From assembly GCF_051055405.1 (NCBI RefSeq), contig NZ_CP167068.1:1302001-1366000 (forward strand): a stretch of DNA of 64,000 bases, written 5' to 3'. Shown here piece after piece: positions 43,319 to 52,730 of the stretch. The stretch is from Pseudolachnospira sp051055405. Lineage in GTDB: Bacteria; Bacillota; Clostridia; Lachnospirales; Lachnospiraceae. The first letter of the stretch is position 1. Each line of letters opens with the position of its first letter. The translations under genes were made by a program, and so were the position numbers. The notes beneath the pieces are model-generated. The model was given only the letters and a program-made list of their open reading frames with translations. It had not been told where the DNA came from and did not search any database.

Positions 43319-44344
43319 ATGGACATCAATGATTTTGATTATGTTTTACCGGAAGAACTGATCGCACAGGACCCGATTGAAGATCGGTCCGCTTCGCGTT
43401 TGCTGGTCTTAAACCGCGAGACGGGAGAGACCCGTCATGAAATCTTTCGGGATATTTTGCAGGAACTAAATGCGGGAGATTGCTTGGTGATTAATAACAC
43501 GAAAGTAATACCAGCTCGTTTGATGGGAGTGAAGGAGGATACCGGGGCCGCTATCGAAGTCTTGCTTTTGAAGCGGTTGGAAAATGATACCTGGGAGACT
43601 TTGGTAAAACCAGGAAAAAAGGCCCGGCCCGGCGCTGTGATTTCTTTTGGCGACGGATTGCTGAAAGGAACCGTAGTCGATGTGCTGGAAGAAGGGAACC
43701 GGAAGATTCAGTTTTCCTATCAGGGGATTTTTGAGGAGATTTTAGATCAGCTGGGCCAGATGCCTCTTCCGCCTTATATTACTCATCGCTTGGCAGATAA
43801 AAATCGTTATCAGACCGTTTATGCCAAACATGACGGTTCGGCGGCTGCCCCCACGGCCGGCTTGCATTTTACCAAGGAACTCTTACAGCAGATTCGGGAA
43901 AAGGGGATCGAAATAGCGGAAGTTACTCTTCATGTGGGGCTTGGAACTTTCCGGCCGGTCAAGGTGGAGAACATCGAAGAGCATCACATGCACTCGGAAT
44001 TTTACATGGTGGATGAGGAGACTGCAGAGAAGATTAACCGTACCCGGCAAAACGGGGGACGCGTCGTGGCGGTAGGGACGACGAGCTGCCGTACTTTGGA
44101 ATCCGCGTCCACAGAAGATGGGATACTCCACGCGGGAAGCGGCTGGACAGATATTTTTATCTATCCTGGTTATCAGTTTCATGTGGTGGACGCGCTGATT
44201 ACGAATTTCCATCTGCCCAAGTCCACATTAGTGATGCTGGTATCGGCGCTGGCCGGGCGGGAAAATGTTTTAAAGGCGTACGAAGAAGCGGTGAAAGAAC
44301 GATATCGGTTCTTTAGCTTTGGAGATGCAATGCTTGTGGTGTGA
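43319..44344 (+). CDS. queA: tRNA preQ1(34) S-adenosylmethionine ribosyltransferase-isomerase QueA
   Basis: Makes epoxyqueuosine in tRNA from preQ1 and SAM. The 341-residue protein shows DYVLPEELIAQDP at the start, TKVIPARLMG, AAPTAGLHFT, ITLHVGLGTFRPV in the form VTLHVGLGTFRPV, VGTTSCRTLES and TNFHLPKSTLVML, all typical. A single gene with AGAGGAG upstream; no other queuosine gene is near. Confidence 0.96.
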   Translation: MDINDFDYVLPEELIAQDPIEDRSASRLLVLNRETGETRHEIFRDILQELNAGDCLVINNTKVIPARLMGVKEDTGAAIEVLLLKRLENDTWETLVKPGKKARPGAVISFGDGLLKGTVVDVLEEGNRKIQFSYQGIFEEILDQLGQMPLPPYITHRLADKNRYQTVYAKHDGSAAAPTAGLHFTKELLQQIREKGIEIAEVTLHVGLGTFRPVKVENIEEHHMHSEFYMVDEETAEKINRTRQNGGRVVAVGTTSCRTLESASTEDGILHAGSGWTDIFIYPGYQFHVVDALITNFHLPKSTLVMLVSALAGRENVLKAYEEAVKERYRFFSFGDAMLVV

Positions 44345-44365
44345 GTAAAAATTTTGGGTGAGAAA

Positions 44366-44408
44366 AAGCCCGCGAGAGCGCAGGAATCCTGGGGTTTCGC
44401 GGGTTTTT
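44366..44408 (+). terminator. Intrinsic terminator of queA
   Basis: CCCGCGA (44369-44375) pairs with TCGCGGG (44397-44403), with further pairs inside, then TTTTT. Confidence 0.85.
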
Positions 44409-44706
44409 GACATCCAATTTTAAAAACAGCTTTTTGGGCGCTTTTGAGGTAAAATCGGGAAAAAGAGATTTATTATATTATGGATAGGATAACGTCAAAA
44501 GAACAAAGCCAGACGTTACACTTGATTTTGTTCCGAATATTGTTGATTTTATTCTGCTATAATAGTATACTATATCTGAAAAGCTTGGAGACTAACTATA
44601 TGAAGTCAAGTAAAAATTGATAAGATTTTATAGTTTTTCTTAGCAGATAAAAAATTGTATGACAAATAAGGCAACTTCCGTTGCCTTCAGAAAGGATATT
44701 TTATTG
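44409..44706. other. AT-rich spacer before the IS110 transposase end
   Basis: I see no gene in this stretch of about 300 bases. It contains a hairpin AAGGCAAC/GTTGCCTT at 44668-44687 that may end the transposase transcript on the minus strand, and an isolated TATAAT-like box near 44570 without a matching -35. It probably includes the right end of the insertion sequence; the exact end cannot be read. Confidence 0.5.
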
Positions 44707-45885
44707 TTACATTTGTGGAACAAATGCAGTATTGTTTTTTAATAGTGAATAGATTACTCGAACCAATTTTTTGCCTACATGGCTTTGGGCTACATGAAAA
44801 TGTTTTCCTTCGGATCGCTTTTTTGCCATATAAGTAGCAAAAGTGGAATCTCTCATAGAAACCAATCTTGCAGCTTGCATTATAGCCCAACGCAAATAGG
44901 TAGATCCTCTCTTAACCATAGGTGTTTTAGATGCATTGTATTTTCCAGACTGGTAAGTAGAAGGTTCCATTCCTGCAAATGCTAGAAGTTTCGCTGGTGA
45001 TGAGAAATTATTTATATCACCAATCTCAGCAAGAATGATAGCAGCAATTGTATATCCTATACCAGGAATGGTCATAAGTGGCGTGTTAAGTTCATCTACA
45101 ACAAGTTTGATTTGTTGATCCAAAGTATTTATTTCAGCCTGGACGGATTGAATTAATCGAATTGTCTGTTGCAATTCAAAAGTTAAAGATCTGTTGGATG
45201 AGCCAATAGAATTAGCTGCAAGCTCCCGTAGCCGAATTGCTTTTTCACGGCCATATTTTCCACGGGAAGCCTTAGAAATAACATTTGTTAAATGAGTCAA
45301 ATGACATTTGCGGATTTCGTCTGGGCATGGTAATTCAAGCAATAACTGATAACTGGAAGATTGGTGGATAGACCATACAAAATCAGGCAGTTCAGGAAAA
45401 ATGATATCTATTAGCCGAGTAACAGAAAGCTTAAGTTTAGAACGGTAACCAATCATACGATAACGATGCCTTGTTAGTGACTTTAGCTCTTGGATTTGGT
45501 ATGATGAAGGGGAATAGGATTTTGATTCATCAGAAAAGAGCATAGTTGCAATGACTTTGGCGTCACACTTATCTGTTTTGGTTTTCCTAAGGGTTCCGGC
45601 CTTACGAAAAGCATTTGTTACTAAAGGGTTCAGTACGGTAATACTAAAGCCTTTGGAATACAGATAGTTTGTAATGTTTGTGCTGTAATGACCTGTTGAT
45701 TCAAGTCCTATTTTTACGTTTGAAAAATCACTTGACTTAAGGGCAGAGATGATGGAGGTGTAAAGTGTAACGAAACCTTCTTTGGTGTTTGGAATACGGA
45801 GGGAATCCGTAATGATAACACCATCAGAATCAATGATACAGCATTCATGTTTGGATTTGGCTACATCAATGCCAACAAATAACAT
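44707..45885 (-). CDS. IS110-family transposase (DEDD recombinase)
   Basis: A 392-residue transposase. The N-terminal DEDD domain shows GIDVAKSKH (Asp), GLESTGHYS (Glu) and KTDKCDAKVIA (two Asp). The C-terminal Transposase_20 domain shows MTIPGIGYTIAAIILAEIG, and KRGSTYLRWAIMQAA with the likely Ser nucleophile. All expected residues are present and the frame is intact, so it may be active. IS110 enzymes use a bridge RNA coded beside the gene, which fits the structured region upstream. AGGAGTG precedes the ATG. Confidence 0.93.
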   Translation of the reverse strand: MLFVGIDVAKSKHECCIIDSDGVIITDSLRIPNTKEGFVTLYTSIISALKSSDFSNVKIGLESTGHYSTNITNYLYSKGFSITVLNPLVTNAFRKAGTLRKTKTDKCDAKVIATMLFSDESKSYSPSSYQIQELKSLTRHRYRMIGYRSKLKLSVTRLIDIIFPELPDFVWSIHQSSSYQLLLELPCPDEIRKCHLTHLTNVISKASRGKYGREKAIRLRELAANSIGSSNRSLTFELQQTIRLIQSVQAEINTLDQQIKLVVDELNTPLMTIPGIGYTIAAIILAEIGDINNFSSPAKLLAFAGMEPSTYQSGKYNASKTPMVKRGSTYLRWAIMQAARLVSMRDSTFATYMAKKRSEGKHFHVAQSHVGKKLVRVIYSLLKNNTAFVPQM

Positions 45886-45930
45886 AAAGAATCACTCCTT
45901 TGTAATAAATTTACGCTGTGTTTCCGCAAA

Positions 45931-46078
45931 CTCTATGTTGAATGTATCCTTGCTATATATAAAACGTCATGCGTTATCTAACTAATTAACAAATAAACAT
46001 AGAGCTGTGGTTAGAGCCTCCAAAGGAAACAGTCAGCTTATAGGGAAGCTGCCGTAGGTGTTGTAACTAATCCACAGC
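45931..46078 (-). ncRNA. Candidate IS110 bridge RNA
   Basis: The non-coding region 5' of the transposase holds two nested stem-loops. One is GCTGTGG(A)TTAG paired with CTAACCACAGC (plus 46004-46014 with 46067-46078), capped by CAGCTT/AAGCTG (46034-46051). The other is CTCTATGTT/AACATAGAG (45931-45939 with 45996-46004). Two stem-loops with large internal loops in this position is the layout reported for IS110 bridge RNAs. Guide bases could not be matched to a target. Confidence 0.5.
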
Positions 46079-46163
46079 GTCTACAACTGATTATATAGAA
46101 AATAATCAAGAAAGGAAAATGTGTAGTGAATTTCCCTATGAGTTCATTATACAAGGTGCTAAC

Positions 46164-48032
46164 ATGAGTGAAACCATAACGGTAAAGGAAGCGGCAAAGC
46201 TTTGGGGAATCACGGAGCGTCGAGTAACCGTCCTATGCAAAGAGGGACGGATAAAAGGGGCATATAAAAAAAGTCGCAGTTGGGTGATTCCTATGGATGC
46301 CGAAAAACCTGCGGACAGCCGAATTAAAACTGGTGCATATAGAAAAACCAAAATATTGCCTGACCTGCCGCTGCCGGTTGGAATTTCAGATTATCGTCTG
46401 GCCTCGTCCGATTACTACTATGTTGATAAAACCATGATGATCAAGGAGTTTCTGGACGAGAGGCCAATGGTGTCTCTGTTTACCCGTCCGCGCCGTTTTG
46501 GCAAGACCTTGAATATGGATATGATCCGCACCTTCTTTGAAAAGACGGACGAAGACACCTCTATTTATTTCAGAGATAAAAAGATTTGGTCTTGCGGTAA
46601 AAAATATCGCGACTATCAGGGAAAATACCCGGTGATTTTCATCACTTTTAAGGATGTGAAACGGGACTCCTGGGAAGAGACCTATGATCAGATTTCTAAG
46701 ATTCTGACCCAGGAGTTTGAGCGCCACAGCGAGCTATTGGAAAGCGAGCAGTGCAGCAAATATGAGAAATCGTACTTTAAAAATGTTCTGGAAGAGAAAG
46801 CGGACAGCACAGATATGATAATGTCCCTGCAAAGGCTCTCTCAAATGTTGGACGAGCATTATGGTATCCCACCGATTATTATCATTGATGAGTATGACAC
46901 GCCGATTCAGCAGGGGCATATGAGGGGATTTTATGATAAAGTGATTCTCTTTATGCGCAACCTCTTTTCCGGCGGACTGAAAGATAACCGGCACCTTTCT
47001 TATGGCTTTTTAACCGGCATTCTTCGTGTGGCCAAAGAGAGCATTTTTAGTGGCCTAAACAATTTAAAAGTGAATTCCATATTGGACAACCAGTATAGTG
47101 AATATTTTGGCTTTACGCCGGAAGAGGTAAAAGCGATTGCCCGCTATTACCATGCGGAGGAGAAGTATGCGGAAATCTGCGCTTGGTACGACGGGTATCG
47201 GTTCGGGGGCTCGGAAATATTTAACCCATGGTCGGTCATCAGCTATTTTAGCAATGGCTGTCAACCCAAGGCCTTTTGGCAGTCAACCGGCAGCAATGAG
47301 ATCATCGGTGAAATTTTGGCGCATGCAGGAGAAGATATCTATGAACGTCTTAACGCTTTATTGCAGGGGGAATCTTTCCTGACGTATATCGACACCGGAG
47401 TTATTTATCCCCAGATTCGAAATAACCCTTCCTCCGTATACAGCTTTCTTCTGGTTGCAGGCTATATGAAAGTCGTAAGAGTAGATCCTGCTTTCAGCGG
47501 TGATTATATGTGTGAGGTAGCGCTGCCCAACCGGGAGATTGCGTTTGTCTATAATAAAGAGATTTTGCAAAAATTAGCCAATCTCATTCCCCAAGCTACT
47601 GCAATCTCCATTCAAGAGGCATTGTATTCTCATGATGCACAAAGGCTGCAAAAGGAGATGCACAAGCTTCTCCTCCAATCGGCAAGTTGCTATGATACTG
47701 CCGGAGAAAATTTTTATCATGGTTTTGTTCTGGGGCTTTGTGCCATGATGGATAACCGCTACTATATCAGCTCGAATGGGGAATCCGGAGAGGGCCGATA
47801 TGATATTCAACTGTTGCCCAAGTCAGAGATTATGCCGGGCATTCTGATTGAACTGAAAGCGGGCAGAAATTTCTCCGGGGATAAACTAAAGCAGCTCTCA
47901 GAGACGGCTTTGGCACAAATTCAGGATCGCAAGTACGATACCGATATGATTTCAAAAGGCGTTAAAACGATCTTCAAGTATGGCGTAGCTTTCAGCGGGA
48001 AACAGGTGGAGATTGCGGTAGCTTCCCAATGA
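46164..48032 (+). CDS. HTH-AAA-ATPase-nuclease-like protein (AAA-ATPase_like/DUF1703)
   Basis: A 622-residue protein. Residues 1-50 form a MerR/excisionase-type helix-turn-helix (TVKEAAKLWGITERRVTVLC), not usual for this family. The ATPase has Walker A RPRRFGKT at 108-115 and Walker B IIIDEYDTP. The C-terminal end (GRYDIQLLPKSE with ILIELKAG) matches a PD-(D/E)XK-like nuclease pattern. Function unknown. The ATG at 46164 is chosen because the HTH begins there; the ribosome site is weak. It lies downstream of the IS110 and 70 bases before the helicase-HEPN gene, possibly one unit. Confidence 0.8.
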   Translation: MSETITVKEAAKLWGITERRVTVLCKEGRIKGAYKKSRSWVIPMDAEKPADSRIKTGAYRKTKILPDLPLPVGISDYRLASSDYYYVDKTMMIKEFLDERPMVSLFTRPRRFGKTLNMDMIRTFFEKTDEDTSIYFRDKKIWSCGKKYRDYQGKYPVIFITFKDVKRDSWEETYDQISKILTQEFERHSELLESEQCSKYEKSYFKNVLEEKADSTDMIMSLQRLSQMLDEHYGIPPIIIIDEYDTPIQQGHMRGFYDKVILFMRNLFSGGLKDNRHLSYGFLTGILRVAKESIFSGLNNLKVNSILDNQYSEYFGFTPEEVKAIARYYHAEEKYAEICAWYDGYRFGGSEIFNPWSVISYFSNGCQPKAFWQSTGSNEIIGEILAHAGEDIYERLNALLQGESFLTYIDTGVIYPQIRNNPSSVYSFLLVAGYMKVVRVDPAFSGDYMCEVALPNREIAFVYNKEILQKLANLIPQATAISIQEALYSHDAQRLQKEMHKLLLQSASCYDTAGENFYHGFVLGLCAMMDNRYYISSNGESGEGRYDIQLLPKSEIMPGILIELKAGRNFSGDKLKQLSETALAQIQDRKYDTDMISKGVKTIFKYGVAFSGKQVEIAVASQ

Positions 48033-48101
48033 AGAAATAGAGGCAAGTACAGATATGTACAAAGTGCTTTTGATATGAACAAGTAACAGGGGATAATAGA
48101 A

Positions 48102-51100
48102 ATGGATAAACGGATTTTCGCTTCTATGATCGTGAAATATTGGTATCTGATGGAGTTTTTGGGGCAATCCGATTTTCCCGTACAAAGTCGGGACAGTCGC
48201 GAGCTTTGTTCAAAGGCAGCCAAAGGAGAAACGAGTACGAAACAGATCACGGTGTATCGTTTGCTATCCGACCAAGCGGACGCACACGCTGAAAATCAAA
48301 GATCGGTCTTTATAGAGCCGTATATAGCATTGCAAAGCGATGCACATGTTTATACTTCATATGGCGTGCTATCGGATGAAATCCATATTTGTTTGGGGAA
48401 GATGGAACGCTATCTTTTTGCCGAACGCTTACAGCAAGCCTTTCATCAGGATTTGGAGTTGCCGGAGAAAAACCGCAAACCTGTATGCCTCATAGGCTTG
48501 AAGTGTGATGAACAAGGAAAATATATTCCAGGCAGTATTCAAGTGTCTCCCTTGGCTTGGGGGATCCATCAGCTTCTGTATCACGCCGATCAATTGACAA
48601 AAGAGAATATGGCGGACTTTTTATCCATGGATGCCTATGAGTCCGATATGCAATCGTTCGATATACAATTGGTAGAGATGACGGAGGCAGGGGGCGTTGG
48701 GCAACTGCTCACCTCGACTTTGCTGAATTCTATTAGGAATCAAGTAGAAAGGAAATACTTAGTAAATATTATCCAACCGGAACAGGAAATAAACTGGGAC
48801 GGTGTCATGATTTATCGCCGGTATAGGGCCGAAGAGAATAAGGCGCAGGATACAGACGTTTTTCACGATAGCGACTTGGCCAACAGTTTTTTTGCAGATG
48901 ATCTGCATATGGTGGAAAAAGCGATTAGCGATGGCGGGTTCGGAAACAGTCCGTTAGAGCAGGCGATATTGGATTACATAACTGGAGCATATGCGGAAGA
49001 AAAACCGGAGCTGCATTGGCTGGATGTTCAAAATCGTATGGATGTGCACAATGCTTGGAAAAACGGACGGGAAGAAGCGCGCACCGACTTTTTTCACCGC
49101 CATTTGGATATCGCAAAAGCGCCTCTTGGCAAGTGGCCGTCCAAATTTATGCCCTGCTTGATGCAGCAGCTGGCAGTCAATTTGAGTTGGCGCCCGTCGC
49201 CGGATAACCTGCCCATTTTTTCTGTGAACGGTCCTCCCGGAACAGGGAAAACTACACTGCTGAAGGAAATCATAGCCGGCAATATCGTGGAGAGGGCGAA
49301 TTTGCTTACCCGCTATCAAGACCCGGATGATGCCTTTATTCAGCGTCGCTTTCAGGACGGAGATAAGATGCACAGGGGATATTCTCAGTACTGCTGGGGG
49401 TATTATGACTTTGCCGATGAACAACTGAAAGATTACGGGATGCTGGTGGCCTCGTGCAATAACGCCGCTGTGGAGAATATCACGAAGGAGCTGCCGGATG
49501 GGATGGCGTTATTGAAAGGGATAGAACCTGATAAGAAGGAAGATGAGGCTGTTCGTCAAGGCCTTTTGGAAGTACAGAAATTATTTCAAATAGATGAAGC
49601 GGATAAAGAAACCTATAGAGTATGGAATCAAGAAAGATATGAATCCCAAATCTATCCGGATATCTATTTTACAAAGTTGGCTAACGATCTGGCGAAAAGA
49701 AAAGAAGGGGAATGGGATCGCTGGGGATTGATTTCTGCTCCGTTCGGGAAGATGAATAATCTGAAAGAATATATGTATGCGGTCTTAAAGACCTATATCG
49801 GAAGTTTTGGCTCCAATGACAGTATTCAGCAGCGCAAAGAGGCGTATATAGGTGTCGCCCAGCGTTTCAAGAAACAGCATGAAAAAGTTAGACAAATGGA
49901 AAAAGAGCTCCAGCAGATCAGTGGTGCAAGGAAACGTTTTACAGAACAACGAGCGCCACTGAACGATCAAGCCCAAAGAGCAAGAAATCTTCAAACCCAA
50001 CGGGAACGGGATGCGGACGAAATGCTGAAGGAACTGCAGGATCTGGCGCAGCAGTCAAAGTTGGCGGAACAGGCACTGAAAGATTATCAGGGAGAACTGG
50101 CTAATTTACAACAGCGGAAATTCTTGCAGGATGAAAATCAAGCGAATGCGGAAAATCAAATCCACGAACTCCGTCGACAAATTATGGAACTGGAAAGCAG
50201 TCGTCGGTTTCGAGACATTATTCTTGAAATTTTCCGTCGGCCCACCATGTTGTCTCATACCATCCAGGAGCAGTATCAAGCCTTGGCCACGGCAGAACAG
50301 AGCCTTCAAGATGAGGTGGTGAAGAGTGGACAACTGCAGCAGGAATTGGAACGGCAAAGAAGAAAATGTGATGAAAAAAGCGACGTTATAAGCGGCCTTG
50401 AAAATCAACAAAACCAACTTTCGGAAAAACGAAAAAACTGTATTGAACAGGTAAACCAGCTGCGTCTGCAAATGGAAGAGTGTTCAAAAAAGATTACAGA
50501 GGCCCGCAAGTCCTATATATCGCTTTTGAAGGAGGCTTCTGAGCGGCGCGGCGATCAGGTGATGACGGTATTAGATGAAGAGTTCTTCCGTCTGTATGAT
50601 AGCGAAGATGACAAAGAATCCACTGCAGCGCAGGTGGCTAATCCCTGGCAAACAGCGGCCTATAATCGGGAGAGGGAGAAGCTGTTCTATGAGGCGTTAA
50701 AGCTTCATAAGGCGTTTTTACTAGGATCCAAAGCTTGTTTATGGAATTTTAAGAATTTGTTATTGATGTGGAAAGAACCGGGGGATGATGGAAAGAATCC
50801 TGTAGCATTTTCACAGCGCGACCGGGAAGCAGCGTTTGGTTCTTTGCTGAACACGGTGTTTTTGTTGACCCCTGTACTTTCTACTACATTCGCATCAGCG
50901 GGAAACATGCTGGCCTCCATTCGACGACCAGGAGAAATCGGCTGTCTGATTATCGACGAGGCTGGACAAGCCGCGCCGCAGATGGCGTTGGGATCCCTTT
51001 TTCGCTGCCGCCGTGCTATCGTGGTGGGTGATCCCAAGCAGGTGGAGCCGGTTGTGACGGATGAACTGGATTTGATCAAAAAGGTGATCCAAAACGATTA

Positions 51101-52526
51101 TACCGGCTATTATCAATCCAAGACCCACTCGGTTCAAGGCTTCGCCGATCGGCTGAACACCGTGGGGACAACCTATATCGAGGACGAACAGAAAACCTGG
51201 GTGGGATGCCCCTTGGTCGTGCATCGGCGTTGCATCAGCCCTATGTTTGAATTGTCCAACGCGCTATCTTATAATCACATGATGAAACAGCAAACCGCTC
51301 TGCCGGGACCTGAACAAGAAGCCAAATTTTGTCGGAGAAGTTCCGGCTGGATCAATGTCAGCGGAAGCGAGAACAGCAGAGTGGGTAAGGATCATTTCGT
51401 GGAAACGCAGGGAAGAAAAGCATGGGAACTTATCCGAGAATCATTTCGACTAACGGAAGAAGTACCGAGCCTTTTTGTTATTACCCCGTTTACCACCGTG
51501 CGGGACGGCATGAAGAAAATGCTTCGATCTCAACCAGAGTATCGGGAGGATAAGCGATTTGCCGAGTGGGTAGAAAATAATATAGGAACTGTGCATACCT
51601 TCCAGGGCAAAGAAGCGGATCAGGTCATTTTTTTGCTTGGGTGCGATAAGAATGCCTTGCCGGCGGTTCGGTGGGTAAACACTAATATTGTCAATGTGGC
51701 AGCTACCAGAGCCAAGTATCGTTTGTACGTGATCGGTGATTATACTGTTTGGCAGCATTCCATTCTATTTCGAAAGGTAAAGGGGATTCTGGACAGCCAT
51801 GCTCTTTGCGCCCTGCAAAAAGCGGTAGATAATCCCGATGTACCGCGAAATGAAAAACAGATAGAGCAGTTGGTACAAGAAGTGCCTGGTGCGGACTCCT
51901 TGACGATAGATGGGGAATTGGATGATTGCCTGGTAGCGCCCCTTTTTCAAGAGTTGGACGGTTTGTGGAAAAATAGTTCACTCACGCCGGTACAGTTGGC
52001 GGCGTTCGGCCTTTCTGCATCCGATATGAAAAGTTTACCGCCGAAAATTCAGCAAAGGCTTACCAGCAGTATACTGCTGCATGAACTGTTTTCCATGATG
52101 AGAGAGCGGTATAACCTGGAGAACATGGATGCGTCCTGTGCGGGCATCTTGTTCTGTAAAACAATGGAATCCATGCTGAAAGAAACGCTTTTAGGGAAAC
52201 TGAAAGCGTTGTTTCCAGACGAGAAGATATACAAAGAAAAATTATGTGATATAAAGGAATATAAAGTAACAACAGGTACCTTTACAACTCTTCTAAATAA
52301 AGACGAATTGCGCTCCCAATTAGCTTCCCGTAGGGCGATCTTGTTTGAACAGGTGTGCGATGAGCGATGGTGGAAAGCATATGCCGAGGAATTAGAAAAA
52401 TTTCGCCGGCTGCGTAACACCTGCTGTCATTCCGAACCGCTGAACTGGCAACAGGAGAACGAACTAATACAGATCCTTTTTGCTAAACAGGAGTTTATCA
52501 AAACACTGGTTGGCGATGTCTTGTGA
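48102..52526 (+). CDS. Large Upf1-like SF1 helicase with C-terminal HEPN-type RNase motif
   Basis: 1,474 residues. Residues 1-350 are an unrecognised N-terminal region. Walker A GPPGTGKTT is at 377-385, a long coiled-coil fills about 587-808, the DEAG box is at 952-955, GDPKQVEP at 976-983, HTFQGKEADQ from 1165, and the ATRAKYRLYVIGD motif near 1200. These mark an SF1B helicase of the Upf1/Dna2 group. Residues 1438-1443 read RNTCCH, matching the HEPN RNase motif RNxxxH, inside a helical C-terminal region. No phospholipase-D motif was seen. Likely role: RNA- or DNA-directed defence, by inference. Confidence 0.85.
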   Translation: MDKRIFASMIVKYWYLMEFLGQSDFPVQSRDSRELCSKAAKGETSTKQITVYRLLSDQADAHAENQRSVFIEPYIALQSDAHVYTSYGVLSDEIHICLGKMERYLFAERLQQAFHQDLELPEKNRKPVCLIGLKCDEQGKYIPGSIQVSPLAWGIHQLLYHADQLTKENMADFLSMDAYESDMQSFDIQLVEMTEAGGVGQLLTSTLLNSIRNQVERKYLVNIIQPEQEINWDGVMIYRRYRAEENKAQDTDVFHDSDLANSFFADDLHMVEKAISDGGFGNSPLEQAILDYITGAYAEEKPELHWLDVQNRMDVHNAWKNGREEARTDFFHRHLDIAKAPLGKWPSKFMPCLMQQLAVNLSWRPSPDNLPIFSVNGPPGTGKTTLLKEIIAGNIVERANLLTRYQDPDDAFIQRRFQDGDKMHRGYSQYCWGYYDFADEQLKDYGMLVASCNNAAVENITKELPDGMALLKGIEPDKKEDEAVRQGLLEVQKLFQIDEADKETYRVWNQERYESQIYPDIYFTKLANDLAKRKEGEWDRWGLISAPFGKMNNLKEYMYAVLKTYIGSFGSNDSIQQRKEAYIGVAQRFKKQHEKVRQMEKELQQISGARKRFTEQRAPLNDQAQRARNLQTQRERDADEMLKELQDLAQQSKLAEQALKDYQGELANLQQRKFLQDENQANAENQIHELRRQIMELESSRRFRDIILEIFRRPTMLSHTIQEQYQALATAEQSLQDEVVKSGQLQQELERQRRKCDEKSDVISGLENQQNQLSEKRKNCIEQVNQLRLQMEECSKKITEARKSYISLLKEASERRGDQVMTVLDEEFFRLYDSEDDKESTAAQVANPWQTAAYNREREKLFYEALKLHKAFLLGSKACLWNFKNLLLMWKEPGDDGKNPVAFSQRDREAAFGSLLNTVFLLTPVLSTTFASAGNMLASIRRPGEIGCLIIDEAGQAAPQMALGSLFRCRRAIVVGDPKQVEPVVTDELDLIKKVIQNDYTGYYQSKTHSVQGFADRLNTVGTTYIEDEQKTWVGCPLVVHRRCISPMFELSNALSYNHMMKQQTALPGPEQEAKFCRRSSGWINVSGSENSRVGKDHFVETQGRKAWELIRESFRLTEEVPSLFVITPFTTVRDGMKKMLRSQPEYREDKRFAEWVENNIGTVHTFQGKEADQVIFLLGCDKNALPAVRWVNTNIVNVAATRAKYRLYVIGDYTVWQHSILFRKVKGILDSHALCALQKAVDNPDVPRNEKQIEQLVQEVPGADSLTIDGELDDCLVAPLFQELDGLWKNSSLTPVQLAAFGLSASDMKSLPPKIQQRLTSSILLHELFSMMRERYNLENMDASCAGILFCKTMESMLKETLLGKLKALFPDEKIYKEKLCDIKEYKVTTGTFTTLLNKDELRSQLASRRAILFEQVCDERWWKAYAEELEKFRRLRNTCCHSEPLNWQQENELIQILFAKQEFIKTLVGDVL

Positions 52527-52730
52527 TGACCTTTGAATAGAGTGCGAGTATTTCTTTGACTGCATCTCTTTATGATGAATTCGAAACATGATAAATGTTC
52601 AGAACCGATTTTGTGAAAACGGAGGGAAGACTAATGCAATGTAACGGAAGATATTATGATAAAATCATAAAAGACAAGTAGATTTTTATTTTTTCTTATG
52701 ATAAAATGAACTCGTTAGGAGGGGAATGAC

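Larger units (their letters stand above)
44668..46100 (-). mobile_element. IS110-family insertion sequence (ends approximate)
   Basis: Defined by the transposase and the structured left-end region upstream of it. IS110 elements lack ordinary terminal inverted repeats and target duplications, so the ends are estimates. The element separates queA from the island genes. Confidence 0.6.

Noticed and set aside
44560..44580. TATAAT-like box as an outward promoter of the IS110 end
   Set aside because: No -35 at a suitable distance could be found.
48102..52526. Assignment to the Mokosh type II defence family
   Set aside because: No phospholipase-D HxK motif was seen; the C-terminus carries RNxxxH instead.
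52634..52681. 15-codon frame with a GGAGG-like site before the CAP gene
   Set aside because: Very short, no overlap with or coupling to the next gene, and it falls in AT-rich spacer; probably chance.
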